From Colletotrichum lupini (taxonomy: Eukaryota > Ascomycota > Sordariomycetes > Glomerellales > Glomerellaceae), in NCBI RefSeq assembly GCF_023278565.1, contig NC_064675.1, positions 682,001-746,000 of the forward strand: 64,000 nt of DNA. Direction: 5' to 3'. The notes under the pieces were generated by a model. It had not been told where the DNA came from. It searched no databases and worked only from the letters and a program-made list of their open reading frames with translations. Positions 22,512 through 34,000 of the stretch are shown here, piece by piece (position 1 is the stretch's first letter; each line of letters opens with the position of its first letter). The position numbers and the translations under genes are program-made.

Positions 22512-23907
22512 TTATTGTTGAGCAGCAGCTACAGTAGTGGTGACGGCAGGTTTCCACATTACTTGCCGGAGACGTTCTTTCTCGGTCTCGTCGGCAAAGA
22601 TGGTCTCTATGCCCCGTCGGGCGAGGGCGCAGATTTCGTCGCGGGAGAGCTTGAAGTGCTCCGCTACCAGCCTGTACTCGTTGGACAACGGGCTGCCGAA
22701 GACGCCAACGTCGTCGGTCTGGTTTGATTTTGAGAGTTAGCTAACATGCCTTGCCGTTTGAACAACAGATGAGCGTCGCGAAAAGATTCTCAAAAACGGA
22801 GTTGGAGGCCTCAGAGGGAGGAAGAAGAACCATGAGAAAAAGGAACGTACGCCCAGAGATATCAAGCTCCCCTCCACACCCCACCACTCCCCGAAGTGAT
22901 GGCCCTCGAACCCGCCCGTCACCATACCCGCGTGAACGTTGCAGCTGAGACACAGCTCGAGCCCGATGCCACGCTTGGCGATTTCCCGCTTCACATCCTC
23001 GCCGAGATGGATCACGTGGCCCAGCCGGCGCGGCGACCACGACAGGATCTCGGCGAGCTCCGCCGGGTGGCCGGAGCACTCTGCCTCGCCAAAGTGGATC
23101 GTGATGCCGAGGCCGAGGGTCCGGGCTTCGGCGAAGGCGTGGCGGAAGATGGAGATGTTTTCAGAGTCATCGTCCTGGCCAGTGTGAACGCGGGCCGCCG
23201 GGTCGCCGCAGAGGTCCACGCCGACGACGCCCCTGTCGCGGAAGGAGGCTGCGAGGCGTACCGTTTCGTGGGCTTGGGATGGGGTGTGGCGGCGGTCGAC
23301 GGAGAGGATGAGGCGGGTGCGCATGGCGTTTGGGTTATCCCTAGAAGAGGCCTCGAAAGCGTCTATCGCGGAGAGAATGACGGCGACGTAGGCGGACGGC
23401 GGCTGGGGGGTCGGCGAGGGGAGGGAGCGCGGGGTGGTGCGGAGTTCGAGGTAGGTTACGCCGTCTGCTTGGAAGTCTTGCAGGACGGAGAGGGTTGCTT
23501 TGCGGAGGGTGTCGACGTCGGTGATGAGATTGTAGATGTAGGATGAGAAGAGGGGGAAGAAGCTGTGTGCCGGTGTGTTTGTTAGTCATCCAAGCCAGGG
23601 AGCAGAGGTTCTTGAGAGGTAAAGGTGAGGTTAGGTCTTACGTGGTGAGGTCGTAGTCGTGTTTGCCGTCCGGCATCACGATGAGGGGGTCCTCGAGGTC
23701 CATTTCTCCCGCCTCGTGCTTAATGACCCAGATGTCGTGGAGGGTGCGACGGCTTATGCTGCCCGTCAAGTGGGCGTGGAGCTGTGATGGTGTCAGATGA
23801 GGGTGTTCATAGCTATAGGTCTCATATCCGTAAGGGTTCTCTTGAAAATATACCTCGATTTTAGGAAGAGCTACAAAATCCATATCTATTGTTGGTTGGG
23901 AACCCAT
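22512..23907 (-). CDS. Adenosine deaminase-like protein (N6-methyl-AMP deaminase type)
   Basis: Four exons give 370 residues: 23854-23907, 23642-23781, 22851-23562, 22512-22718; introns of 72, 79 and 132 nt have GT-AG ends, and the last carries a GCTAAC branch site. The metal-dependent deaminase barrel is clear: LPKIELHAHLTGS (residues 14-26, HxH zinc ligands), YLELRTTPR, HFGEAE (catalytic Glu), a later HVIHLG and LGTDDVGVF (zinc and catalytic Asp pair, formed across the last splice). The ELHAHL...ELRTTP pattern and the length resemble ADAL/MAPDA enzymes, which deaminate N6-methyl-AMP to IMP, more than classical adenosine deaminase; substrate is inferred. No signal peptide, so cytosolic. ATG at 23905-23907 is preferred because the catalytic HxH follows within 20 residues, as in the family. 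Confidence 0.9.
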
Positions 23908-25130
23908 CTTGTCCCAATTGTTGCGTTTTGTCTTGTTGAGGATATCCCGTGCCTTTCAGAAAGTTGTGAGTAGATGTTGGTTTGGTTTTCCCTCCTTATC
24001 AGCTGTCAAATGGGAACCGTCGATATCCCACCCCTCTTATTCCTGCCGTCTGTGCGGGTGGGCGGAATTGAACCGTCGGACCGGAAAAGAGGTGGTTGGG
24101 AAGAAGATCGCGGGGAAGTCTCCTGGGCGACGTTGAACTCAACTGATGTAGTTTCTAGAGAGGGGCGTGTGAGACAAGGCGACAACACTGCTGTGTTTGG
24201 AAAAGAAAAAACTGTGAGGTGTTTCGCGATTGGCAGTATGCAGTGCAGGTTTCCCGACACGGTTCCGAGTCGGAGCGGGCCGACGGTGCCGATCCCGGAG
24301 TGCAGGAGCCCCGAATTTTCTGGGATGCGTTTGCTTCCGGTGGAGTGAGACATTCCCGGCGCCGGCCTATTTGCTTTGTTCGAGTCCGGGTCACTCATGA
24401 AACTTTCCGTATGCCAATGCTGCGATTTTCTTTTCCTTCCCTTTGTTCCTATGTCTCTGCCGCTACTTTTTACACTTCAATTGACCTTAAGTTCTTTATG
24501 ATACTACCACACTTGAATCGTTTATACTGCATTGCCAATATTCCTTTCAAAGTGAATCATGCATCCTGGCCAACTGACAATTCTGAAATGTTTCTCTTGG
24601 CTGGACATGGATCCAAGGTGGCATTGCACATCCAGAATCAAGCAGGCTTCAGTCAGCGCACGCAAATCCCAAGAAGATGAACTTTGGTTGTAGTAAACCG
24701 AATCAGGCAAACCACTCACATAAACCGCCTGTCTTGCAGTGCATTTTGATTAGTAGTCAAGTGCTTCTTACTATCCGTTAGTGAAAACGCAAGCTGCTTT
24801 TTTAGTTCACCGTGTGATTCGTACTTGTTAATCGTGAAGGCAACCTGTCCAGCTTTGGTTTGCCATACTGCCCATGTTATAACCACCTCTTCTTCTTGTT
24901 ACGCCAATAAAGTCTCAAGTAATACCGCTCAAGCAGATTTGAATTCTATTCGATTTTTTGTTTTTCGTGGTATGAAGACCTTCAATCTCCAAATATGATG
25001 CAAAGTACATCTGGACATCCTCATTCCGAGGTAGACTCGAGTTGCAATGTTTCTTTCAGAAGGCCACACTTTGCGTATATACATACGATATACCTGGTAT
25101 CCTTTTCCACCTGATCTCTTCCCACTCCCC
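23908..25130. other. Intergenic, no supported gene
   Basis: Lies between the 5' end of the deaminase gene and the 3' end of the MFS gene. Short frames only; one chance tRNA-like T-arm near 24070 has no matching remainder. Confidence 0.6.
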
Positions 25131-26735
25131 TCACTCCTGCTTATGTCCAATCCTCGGCAGACACAGCCACAACACGAGCATGATCCCCAAGAAGGCGAGG
25201 ATGATCGGCTGCAAAACCTGCACACCCTTCGCCTGCGCCAGCGCGCCGACGGCAAATGGCAAGATCGCCGCTCCGCTGCCGCCAAACGCCGCCGCAAAAC
25301 CAATGGTGCTGACATGAAGATGCCTCGGCAGCAGCTTCGTCGCGGCGACGACAACGGCCGGGAAAAACGGACCCAAGAAGAACCCCTGAAGCGCGACCGC
25401 CACGGCAGAAACGTAAAAGTGCGGCACGAGCCAGAACACCAGCTCGAGCGCCATGGCGATGGGGATGTAGACCGACACGGCGAGCTTGACGCCCAGCCTG
25501 GGGGTCACGAAGCCGAGGACCGCGCGGCCGAGGGTGATGCCCAGCCAGAAGCCGACCGAGGTCATGCCCGAGTCGAAGTTGTTGGCTTTGCGGACTTGGA
25601 TCATGAACTGCACGATCCAGCCGCCGAGGGAGACTTCGGTGCCGACGTAGGCGAGGAGGAAGAGGGCGCAGAGCCAGGTGACGCGGGCGTAGGGGCGTTT
25701 GAGGAGAGCGGTGCGGAGGCCGCCTCCGGCGTTGTCGCTGCGGGAGTGGCTTACCAGCTCGCGGTAGACTGCGCCGGTTTGCGTCCAGAAGGCCGCCGTG
25801 CACCAGACGAGCTCGATGGAGGCCAGGCCGAGCTGGGGAGGTTGTCGTAGGGTTAGAAAATATGAAACACCCAGATACTCTCTTCGTTACAGAGAATGGG
25901 TAGAGGGTGAGAGGTGTCTGGTACTCACCATGAAGTGGTAAAAGTTCCACCAACCCAAGTTTGCCTTGTTAATCATAGTCGTAGCAATCAAAGGGGCAAT
26001 CACGCCGCCGACGCCATAAAACGCGTGCAAGAAGCCGAGGACCTCGTTGGCCCTCGCCATGTTGCCAATGTACGCGTTCCACCCGGCGTCGCTCAGGCCG
26101 TTACCGAAGCCGGCGACGACGAAGGCGGCCACCAGCGCCGGGTAGGGCGGGTGCTGGGAGATGATGATGTAGGCGACGATGTGGCACGTGGAGGCGATGA
26201 CGGCGATGCCGCGCTGGCCGAGCTTCAGGTGGACGTAGTTGTTGAGGGCGGCCGAGAGGACGTAGCCGACGAAGGGAGAGAGGAAGACGAGGGAGACGAC
26301 GACGTAGGAGAGGCCGTAGTAGGTTTCGAGCTGGTCAGGGGTGTCAGTCAGCGTGTAACTGGGGATATCACAGTTAGCTTGGACGGGAGGAAACGCACGT
26401 AGGGAATCAGAGCCTGTTTCTGAGGTCAGTCGCTATACGAAATTTTGGAGTTTCTGATGGGATTGGTGAGAGAGACTTACACCGTAGGCGGCATCATTCG
26501 CACCGGAGACGAGGAGACTGAAGAAGCAAGATAGGACTCTGAAGAGGTTCGACCTCGGGTGATTCCATCTCTGCACAACTTCGGCTGTTGTCGTCGGAGC
26601 CGGAAGGCCCCCCGTCGCATCTGTATTCGATCCTAGAACATGACCTTCGGTATTCAGGAGGCTGCCTTCCTTCGAGGTCAATTCCTGGAGGGGAATCTCC
26701 TGGCTGACCGTCAATGTGGTTGACTCAGCAGACAT
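25131..26735 (-). CDS. Major facilitator superfamily transporter with a microexon
   Basis: Four exons give 457 residues: 26481-26735, 26399-26413, 25929-26330, 25131-25832. Introns are 67, 68 and 96 nt, all phase 0 with GT-AG ends. The second exon is only 15 nt (codes ALIPY) and is needed to join the first helix (ending NDAAYG) to LETYYGLSY; together they make the conserved MFS helix 1-2 region. About 12 hydrophobic segments follow, with motifs such as SLGGWIVQFM and GFFLGPFFPA and a short cytosolic tail. The ~65-residue N terminus is polar. The family resembles fungal Bsc6/fucose-permease-like carriers of the plasma membrane; substrate cannot be told from sequence. Confidence 0.88.
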
Positions 26736-29111
26736 GTCGTATCTGATGGTGACAACTCAATGTCCTGTCCCAGACCCTTGAGCAGTTTGTCGACTCGAAG
26801 TTGATCAAAGCTTTCAATTAGAATTCTTTAATTGTATTTCAGCCGTAGTCCAGGTAGGCAAAATGTCAGGTGGGCTTGGGGTTTTATGGGAAGCAACTTC
26901 AAAGGAGTTTGAATTTGTTTGAAAGCTGAGAATGACGAATGGGGATCCTAGTCTACCTTGGACGGAATATGTAATACGCCATTCCTTGCATGGGCGATGT
27001 GGGACGATCTCGAGCTCGAAGCGGGTTACTCCAGACTCACGGATACCTACCTTGCGTCACTAAGCTCTGTATCCTAATTAGGGCTGGCTCGGCAGCTACC
27101 GAGTACCTTTACTGGTAGTGGAATGGTAGGCCTTCCCGGAGAACATTTCGCAGCCAGAGTCAAGACTCAGTTAGTACGACTTTATGTGACTTTGGCAATG
27201 TTACGAAGCAAACACCAGCGCTGCCATGGTGAACAATCGCCAACCCCGGAAACTCGGACACTGCGAAACGGCGGGCGGCCCGAAGGCCCGGAGACTCGAT
27301 GGGCCTGCGAGCAACGCACGTCAGAGAGCTGATTGGCTATCTGGGTAAAGTTCGGTGAATCTGAAGGTGAACGTGCCTAGAAGACCGGTGGCCGGCTAAA
27401 CGTTCTGTCCCCCGCGAGACTCGTTCACCATGGTTAGACCCGAGGAGACGGCGGAGAGGAGCGGACATCAGGCCCCGGTTTATTGTCAGAAGTGGATTCA
27501 AGGATTTGAAGTGTTTCCTCATTGGGAAGGATTGTCAACCTGTAGCGGCGACACTCCGCGACGCCTATTTAGACTGCGTTGGAGGAATAAGTGCGTCACG
27601 GGGTGATCAGTAATAGGATTCCATTGACTAATCTCATGTGCCAGAGAGGTCTGAATATGAATTCCGCAATGTCATTAGCTTGAATGAATCATCTTGCCGT
27701 GCTTACCCTTCCTCGTTCGGGTCAGCATGTTTCTTGTGTGACTTTCCCTATCACTTTTTGAGGGGGTTACTAGGAGAATTATGGAATTCCCAAATTAGTT
27801 CAGCGACGAAAAGAATATCCAGCATCCTGTCGTCTATAGCCACACCCAACGAGACAATTTCACCGCGGGAACTCGGGATATAGATGAATATCTCACTCAT
27901 TATCGTTCTTCATTACACGTCCGCCATTTTTGTTGCTTCGAGCGGGCCTCCAACAACAGTAACGTAAACCCTGGCTGAGAAGCCAACTCTATCGGTCTTG
28001 AGATGCAGAAGTTCCAGCTCAAGAGTCTTGTTCCTCGGTAAAAAGACGAATGACAACACAGTTCATCCATGAGCAGATGAAAGGGTCGACACAGGAGAAG
28101 AAACAACTCAACCGTCACAAGCTCTTCTCCATGCCCGCCGCAATCCCACATGCCAACCGATCTTCTTCTATCTGATCTCAAGTCGCTCACCTACCTAGTC
28201 CCGCAGCCTCGTGGACACCAGCTAACAAGGGATGTTCGAACTTGCCAGGTGTCACTGCATCTCAACCTTCGTATACGCCCAGCCAAGCCCTCATCCTCAA
28301 TCAACTAGGTCCCTCCAAAACGTCACGACGATATGTTCAGAAGCAGAATTTCATTAAGCCTCGGCATCTCCCATCTGACAAAAAGGCCATACGTAGACGG
28401 CAGATGCCATCAGGGTGAAGCCCGAACAAGCCCGGTCATGCAGGTGAGATATGGAGTCTTGTGCCCCGTCTTCCGAGATCACCCGCAGGGCGATGCATTC
28501 GTTCCCAGCAGTTCGGAAACTTTTTGCGCAGCTTCGGCTCGTCCCGCTGCCAGCCGCTTAGTCCCGCAAAACATTACCCTATCTCACGAGTATCCGTACA
28601 GATATCCATCTGCCTACATCACATCACATGTCGCAAGCTAGGTGAACCATGCGTCCGTCATGTCATGTTGTATGTGTCTTCATCGTAACATTTCCTCATT
28701 ATTCAACTCTCACGCGTTCGAGCGCAGGATAAGCCGAGGACCCTCGGTAGTTGTTTTTTGAACATTGTACAGGTGTTATTGGCAAAGAAAAGCAGCATCG
28801 GACAAATTCCTACAGGTGTAATGGTAGGTAGTCGTGTGTGCGTTTGTTGGTTTTTCATTCCCCCCCTTTTCGAAGGAGGGACTTGAATCGGGTGTCCCAG
28901 TTTCTACCCAGTCTATCGTTTCCCCGCCCAGCCATTAAAAGCCGATCGATTCTATCGTTTCGCTCAAGACACCAATAAAACAAACAGAGGTCTGACGGAA
29001 GAAAAGGTTACAGGACACAAAAGAGAAACAGAAACACAAAGAAGTAGAATTATCCCAGCGCCAAAGGCAAGGAAAATGATTCATAAACGCCTAGAATAAA
29101 GCCACCCAAGC
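26736..29111. other. Intergenic, no supported gene
   Basis: Spans the 5' side of the MFS gene and the 3' side of the NADH dehydrogenase gene. Short, unconvincing frames on both strands. A C/T-rich run at about 28859-28868 and AT-rich patches near 26820 are unremarkable. Confidence 0.6.
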
Positions 29112-31013
29112 TTATTCTCTTGAGATGTCGCGACCAAAGACCTTGGACTTGAGCCAATCATTGACGACGAGGAGACGGTTGCGAGCTAAAAGGTCAAGAG
29201 CGTTAGCATGTGACTACAGTAGGCAGAATTACGTCAGGGGGATATAGAACTTACTGCTGAAGCACATGGAAAGGTAGGCACTGCGCCAGAAGAAGTAGGT
29301 CATAGTACCACCACTGGCAATGTTTCCGTTCCACCAGGCAACATCGGCGACAGCCTTCTCGCTGCCAATGTAGGCCAAGCTGCCCTGGTGAGAGTAGTGG
29401 AAGGGCTTGATGTCTTTAATGCGGCGGAGCTGGCGCTCGTGAGCCTCGATCTCCTTGGCGACCTCGGCAGCGTTGCCGGGCTTGAGGTTCAGGTTGGCGC
29501 TGAGCTCCTGGACGCGCTCCTCGAGGGTCTCGGTTCTGGCCATGTTGTTGAAGAGCTTGGCAAGGAAGTTACCCTCCTGTGCGGCGACCTGAGCAGTCGG
29601 GGCGTATCCGGCGACAGCGCAGTCGCCAATGGCCCAGATGTCACGGGTGCCCTGAACAACGAGGTACTCGTTGACGGCCAGACCGCGGCGAGAGTCCTTC
29701 TGGGCGGGGATCTTGGTGATGAGGTCGCGGATGATGGGGCGGACAGCGTTACCGGTAGCCCAGACGAGAAGACCGTAGGGGATGGTGAGGGTCTGCTTCT
29801 TTCCGTCGGGGCCGGTACCCTCGGCCTGGACGTAGGTGTCGGTGACCTTCTTGACCATGGTCTTGGTCAAGATGTCAATCTTCTCCTCCTCAAAGGTCTT
29901 CTCGGTGTACTCAATCAGCTGCTTGGAGAAGGAGGGCAAGACGTTGGGGAGAGCCTCGATCAGGGTAACCTTGAAGCGGTCGGCAATCTCGGGGACCAGA
30001 CGCTTGATGTCCTGCTCGAAGAAGTCCTGAAGCTCACCGGCGAACTCGACACCAGTGGGGCCACCACCGACGACAACCATGTGCATGAGACGGCTGACAT
30101 CCTCGGCAGACTGATCCTTGAAGGCGGCGGTCTCGACGCAGTCCATGATCTTCTTGCGAATCGCCTGGGCGTCGTTAATCTCCTTCAAGAAGCACGAGTT
30201 CTCGCGCACGCCGGGAATGCCAAAGGTGGCATTCTCAGCTCCGACACCGACGACCAGCAGGTCGTAGGCGACCTCAGTCTCGGAGGTGGTGCCCTTAATC
30301 TCCGACGTATCCAGGATCTTGACAACCTTTCTCTCGGGGTCGACGGAGCTGGCCTCGGCTTCGTAGAACTTGACGGCGGCCTTCTTGTGACGGAGGATGG
30401 TTCGGATGGGCTCCATGATGGAGCGGTGCTCAATGGTACCGGTGGTGCAGGAAGGCAGAAGAGGGGTGAAGAGGAAGTAGTTTCTGGGCGAGATGACGAC
30501 GACGTTGTAGTTCTCCGTGTCAAGCTTCTTCAAGAGAGAGACGGATCCCCAGCCAGTGCCTGTTACAAGTTGTCAGTATGCGCGATATGTGCAGTGGGTG
30601 TATGAATGGCGCGCAGGCCGTCGAGTGAGGAACTCACCGAGAATGACCAGCGTCTTCTTGGTAGGGTCCAGCTCTACCTGATCCTCGGGGTGCCTGTCAT
30701 CGTAGACAACATATCCAATGTAGCCGAAGAGACCGAGGGCAGAGAGGTAGGTCAAGCGCCAGGCCCATCTGAAGGTCTTGCGGACCTTGCCAGCCTTCTT
30801 GGGAGCGACATCGGCGTAGTTTCTGGTAAGCTGGCGCGCAACGGTTCCGACCTGGGGAAGGGCGGCGACTCTCGGCCTCGCGGTGAGGGTTCTGAGAGAT
30901 TGTCTGGAGGTGGTTGTGAGGGTTCTGCGACCGGCATTGGCAGCACGCGGAGCTTTCGGGAGCAGCTGCTGGGCTGCGCGAATGGAGCTCATGGCTCTGA
31001 CGGAGGAAGCCAT
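29112..31013 (-). CDS. Mitochondrial alternative NADH:ubiquinone oxidoreductase (external NDE type)
   Basis: Three exons give 584 residues: 30638-31013, 29255-30559, 29112-29185; introns of 78 and 69 nt. It is a rotenone-insensitive type II enzyme that passes electrons from NADH to ubiquinone without pumping protons. The N terminus is rich in Arg/Ser/Ala like a mitochondrial presequence (1-65), followed by a membrane segment at about 84-104. Then come a FAD Rossmann motif LGTGWGS (125-131), a second dinucleotide motif VVVGGGPTGVEFAGEL, WATGN, and the FAD-closing IGDCAVA. No EF-hand insertion is visible in the second Rossmann domain, unlike calcium-binding NDE1 types. The transmembrane anchor before the FAD domain suggests an intermembrane-space-facing (external) enzyme; matrix-facing NDI is the alternative. 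ATG 31011-31013 is chosen because it starts a clean presequence; an in-frame ATG at 31136 would add 41 residues. Confidence 0.92.
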
Positions 31014-34000
31014 TGCTTCAATTGGTGATGGAGAGGAAGGTCCCCGGTAACCAAAGATGGTTCTTGATGGCGAGGCAAGAGGATGCGACACTTGGTTGAA
31101 GGGAGGGGAAGAGGGAAAAAGGAAAAAAGAAGTCACGAAGGAGTTCGGAGGAGGGAGGAAATTCGGAGACGATAAGGATGCGCGGGCAGCACAAGCTGGT
31201 AGGACAGGACAGGACAGGACAGAGGAACTGGGGGTGGGAATCGCAAAAGTGTGACGCAGCCAACGAAGAGAGATTTGCAGGCTGGCCGCTGGACCCTCCC
31301 GACCTGGCGGTATTTTTTGGCAGCTTGCAGAAAATTTCAGGTGCTACGGGGGTGAGGACGTGAGGTCAGAGATAGCGCGCTCCGCCCGCGGCGCCGCCAG
31401 CCCAAAAGATGAGGTGGAAGAATGGGAAGCTTGGACGGGAGAGACGGTGTGTGATTGGGTGGGATGTTTGCGGCAATACAGTAAACCGACCGCGAGACTC
31501 CGACTCCATCTCCCAAGAGCAAGCAATGTGTCTGCTGCCGACATTGGATCCAAAAAATGTCTTGGCCGTCCCGGGACCCAGCTGCCTTAGGTCCCTTGCT
31601 GCGCTTGCTGTGTAGTGTTAGCTGCTTAGCTGCTTACATGCTTACCTGGTGCTAGGCATACAGGGGATTCAACTAAACTCCGTATCGTGGTCCGCGCAGC
31701 CGCAGTCTGCTCCCAATGGAGCGCTTGTTTTTGCCCTATCAGTGGCAAGTCCACCGTCATATTCCACCTCAGCTTTGGGGGTCACGAACATACGCAGTAT
31801 GGGCCATTTCGAGGTGGGTGTAAGTGGGCCTCGGGGTGTCTCTTGCCCTTTTCCCCTGGTTGTCTCTGTATTTTTTATTTTATTTTATTCCCTTGCCAAT
31901 CTTGGTTGGCCTTGCTGTTTTTTTTTTTGTTTTTTTACCCTTGCGCGGCGCCTTGTCCGCCGGCGGCCTTGGTCCAAAGAAGAAGCCCCGGCCACGCCCC
32001 GGCCGAATCCCGGCGTTTTGTCATTGAATTCTCCTTCCGCACCTGGGCACTTTCGGTCCGTCGCACCTTTACCAACTGCGCCTGGCTGATGTCGCGATAG
32101 CAACCCAGACCAGGATGACTCAGGAAATGTCTCCATATCGCGCTTTTTTTTTCGTGACTTTTTTATCCGCCGTCGAGCATCGTGCCCAATCATGCCTTTA
32201 TCTTACACACATCCCTCACTAATATCTCGCAAAATCCAACTGGGCTTGACCCCCCAAACTCCACTTCCCCGTCCACCCTTACCAGCCTCCAGCCACCTCC
32301 AGGCTCCGCTGCGCCAGATCTCATCCACTACATAGTATGTAAATCTCCAACTTGTTTATAGCGGTAGTACCATATTGTGAAGCCTCTCGCGCACATGCTT
32401 TTCAATGGCATACCATCCTTTCACCCGAGAAATCCAAAGCTCGTGAGTGAGCTATCATGTTCCGTAAACTTACCTCAATCCCTCGGGATACCTCGACCCA
32501 AGGTAGTCGTACGCCCATTTCATCACCCCCGAAAAAATGACCATCGCACTAGTACCCGCAAGCTCCAAATGCCGTTTCTCCGAAGGGCCCCGAGCTAGAG
32601 CACGTCTTATCTCGGACTTGAGGAGTTCCTAGGTCTGCTTTTTAGCGTTGCTATGTGGCATGGAGTCGTTCTGCCCGAACTTGTTCCCCATACCCGACCA
32701 CTTCCCGAGCCCCGAATCTGCACTCCATCCGGCCGAACGTCCCGGTCAATTCCTCCCCCTTTGCCCCCAATCCGGCAGTCCGGGCCCTCGTCTCGAGGTC
32801 AACGCCCACCGTCCCCCGGAACCATCAAGGTGCCCGTGCGGCCCGGTGTCTCCACTATTCTCCTTCTCTCCGAGGCCATCGCCGAAACCGTCGGACTTAG
32901 GAATTCTGGAGAATGGGACGGGACTGGCAGGGAGGCACGCGACGAAGCCCATCCAGTCTCCTTCCTTAAAAGCATCAATCCCCGAACATCTTCACGTGGG
33001 CGTATGCTCTCCGATGTTTTTCTTCCTTCCTCATCATCCCGTGAAGGCTGCCGGGAATTTCCGCCATCAACCTTCCTACATCAAAACATGTGGTGGCTGC
33101 TAACAAGTTGGATGCCACAACCGCCTCGGCCAATTACGGCCTTCTAGTAACCATCGCCTCGGCTCCTGTCAACCACTCCCCTTACTTTGTCCTGTCGCTC
33201 ATCTGCTCTCCTGACCTTCCAACCTGGCACCTCCATACCGCACATGGCCCAAGACACACTCGTGCGTTGTTCCTCAAAGCACGTTGTGAGACTGAAAGTT
33301 CCCTCACACTACACAGCTAGCGTCGTCTCCACAGCTATCATCCAGAGATGGGACTGCACTCTCAGCACATGCTCGAAGCTGATGGCCGAGGAGAAGAAGG
33401 GTCCCCAAGCGGCTCATCGGCAACATGTGCAGATTAGGAAAAGTTTCCTTTGCTGCCTCTGAGCCAAGCACACTCTGTACGAACCGCAGCCTTGGGGGGA
33501 AGGGGAGGGGACGGGGAGGAAATAGGATCGAGCGGGTAGGAAGCTAGTGTGTCGGCAGTTTTGTGATTGCGCGCGCGCGGAAACGAAACGGGGTGTCCAT
33601 TTCGGCACAGCGTATCTTCTCTCTCTCCCTCTCGATGCCCGGGCCCGAGATGCTGAAACGCCGCAAACCCAACCCGCCAACAGCAGGTGAAGAGGGAAGA
33701 TAAAAAGAGGAGGCGCCGATGGGATGGTATGGGATGGGATGGGGGTGGTCACTGTGCCTTGTGGTGGATACTGAAGCCGACGGCCAAGATGAAACAGGGT
33801 TCGTGTCTGACTTACAAGCTCACACAGGAGAATGTGGGCCAAGACCTCCAGAGAGCCGAGACTGAGAGGAACTCGAATCCAGAGGCCTCGCAGACGGAGC
33901 ACCACCATTGCACCAGCAACCGCCTGGTTTGACACAAAAACCGTGATCGGATTTTGATACGGGCGGCAAGGCTGTGGATGTAGTCGTGGTGCGGCTGCCA

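Noticed and set aside
22896..23546. 216-codon plus-strand frame opposite the deaminase gene
   Set aside because: Antisense to exons with conserved catalytic motifs; no domain of its own.
24060..24100. B-box-like GGTTCAATTCC on the minus strand
   Set aside because: T stem only partly pairs, and no A box or acceptor partner upstream.
25047..25850. 267-codon plus-strand frame opposite the MFS gene
   Set aside because: Low-complexity, charged mirror translation of transmembrane coding DNA; the minus strand encodes a clear transporter.
29388..30605. 405-codon open frame on the plus strand, antisense to the NADH dehydrogenase gene
   Set aside because: Shadow of the strong third-position C/G bias of the real gene; its product is a Gly/Leu/Asp/Val-rich mirror with no domain.
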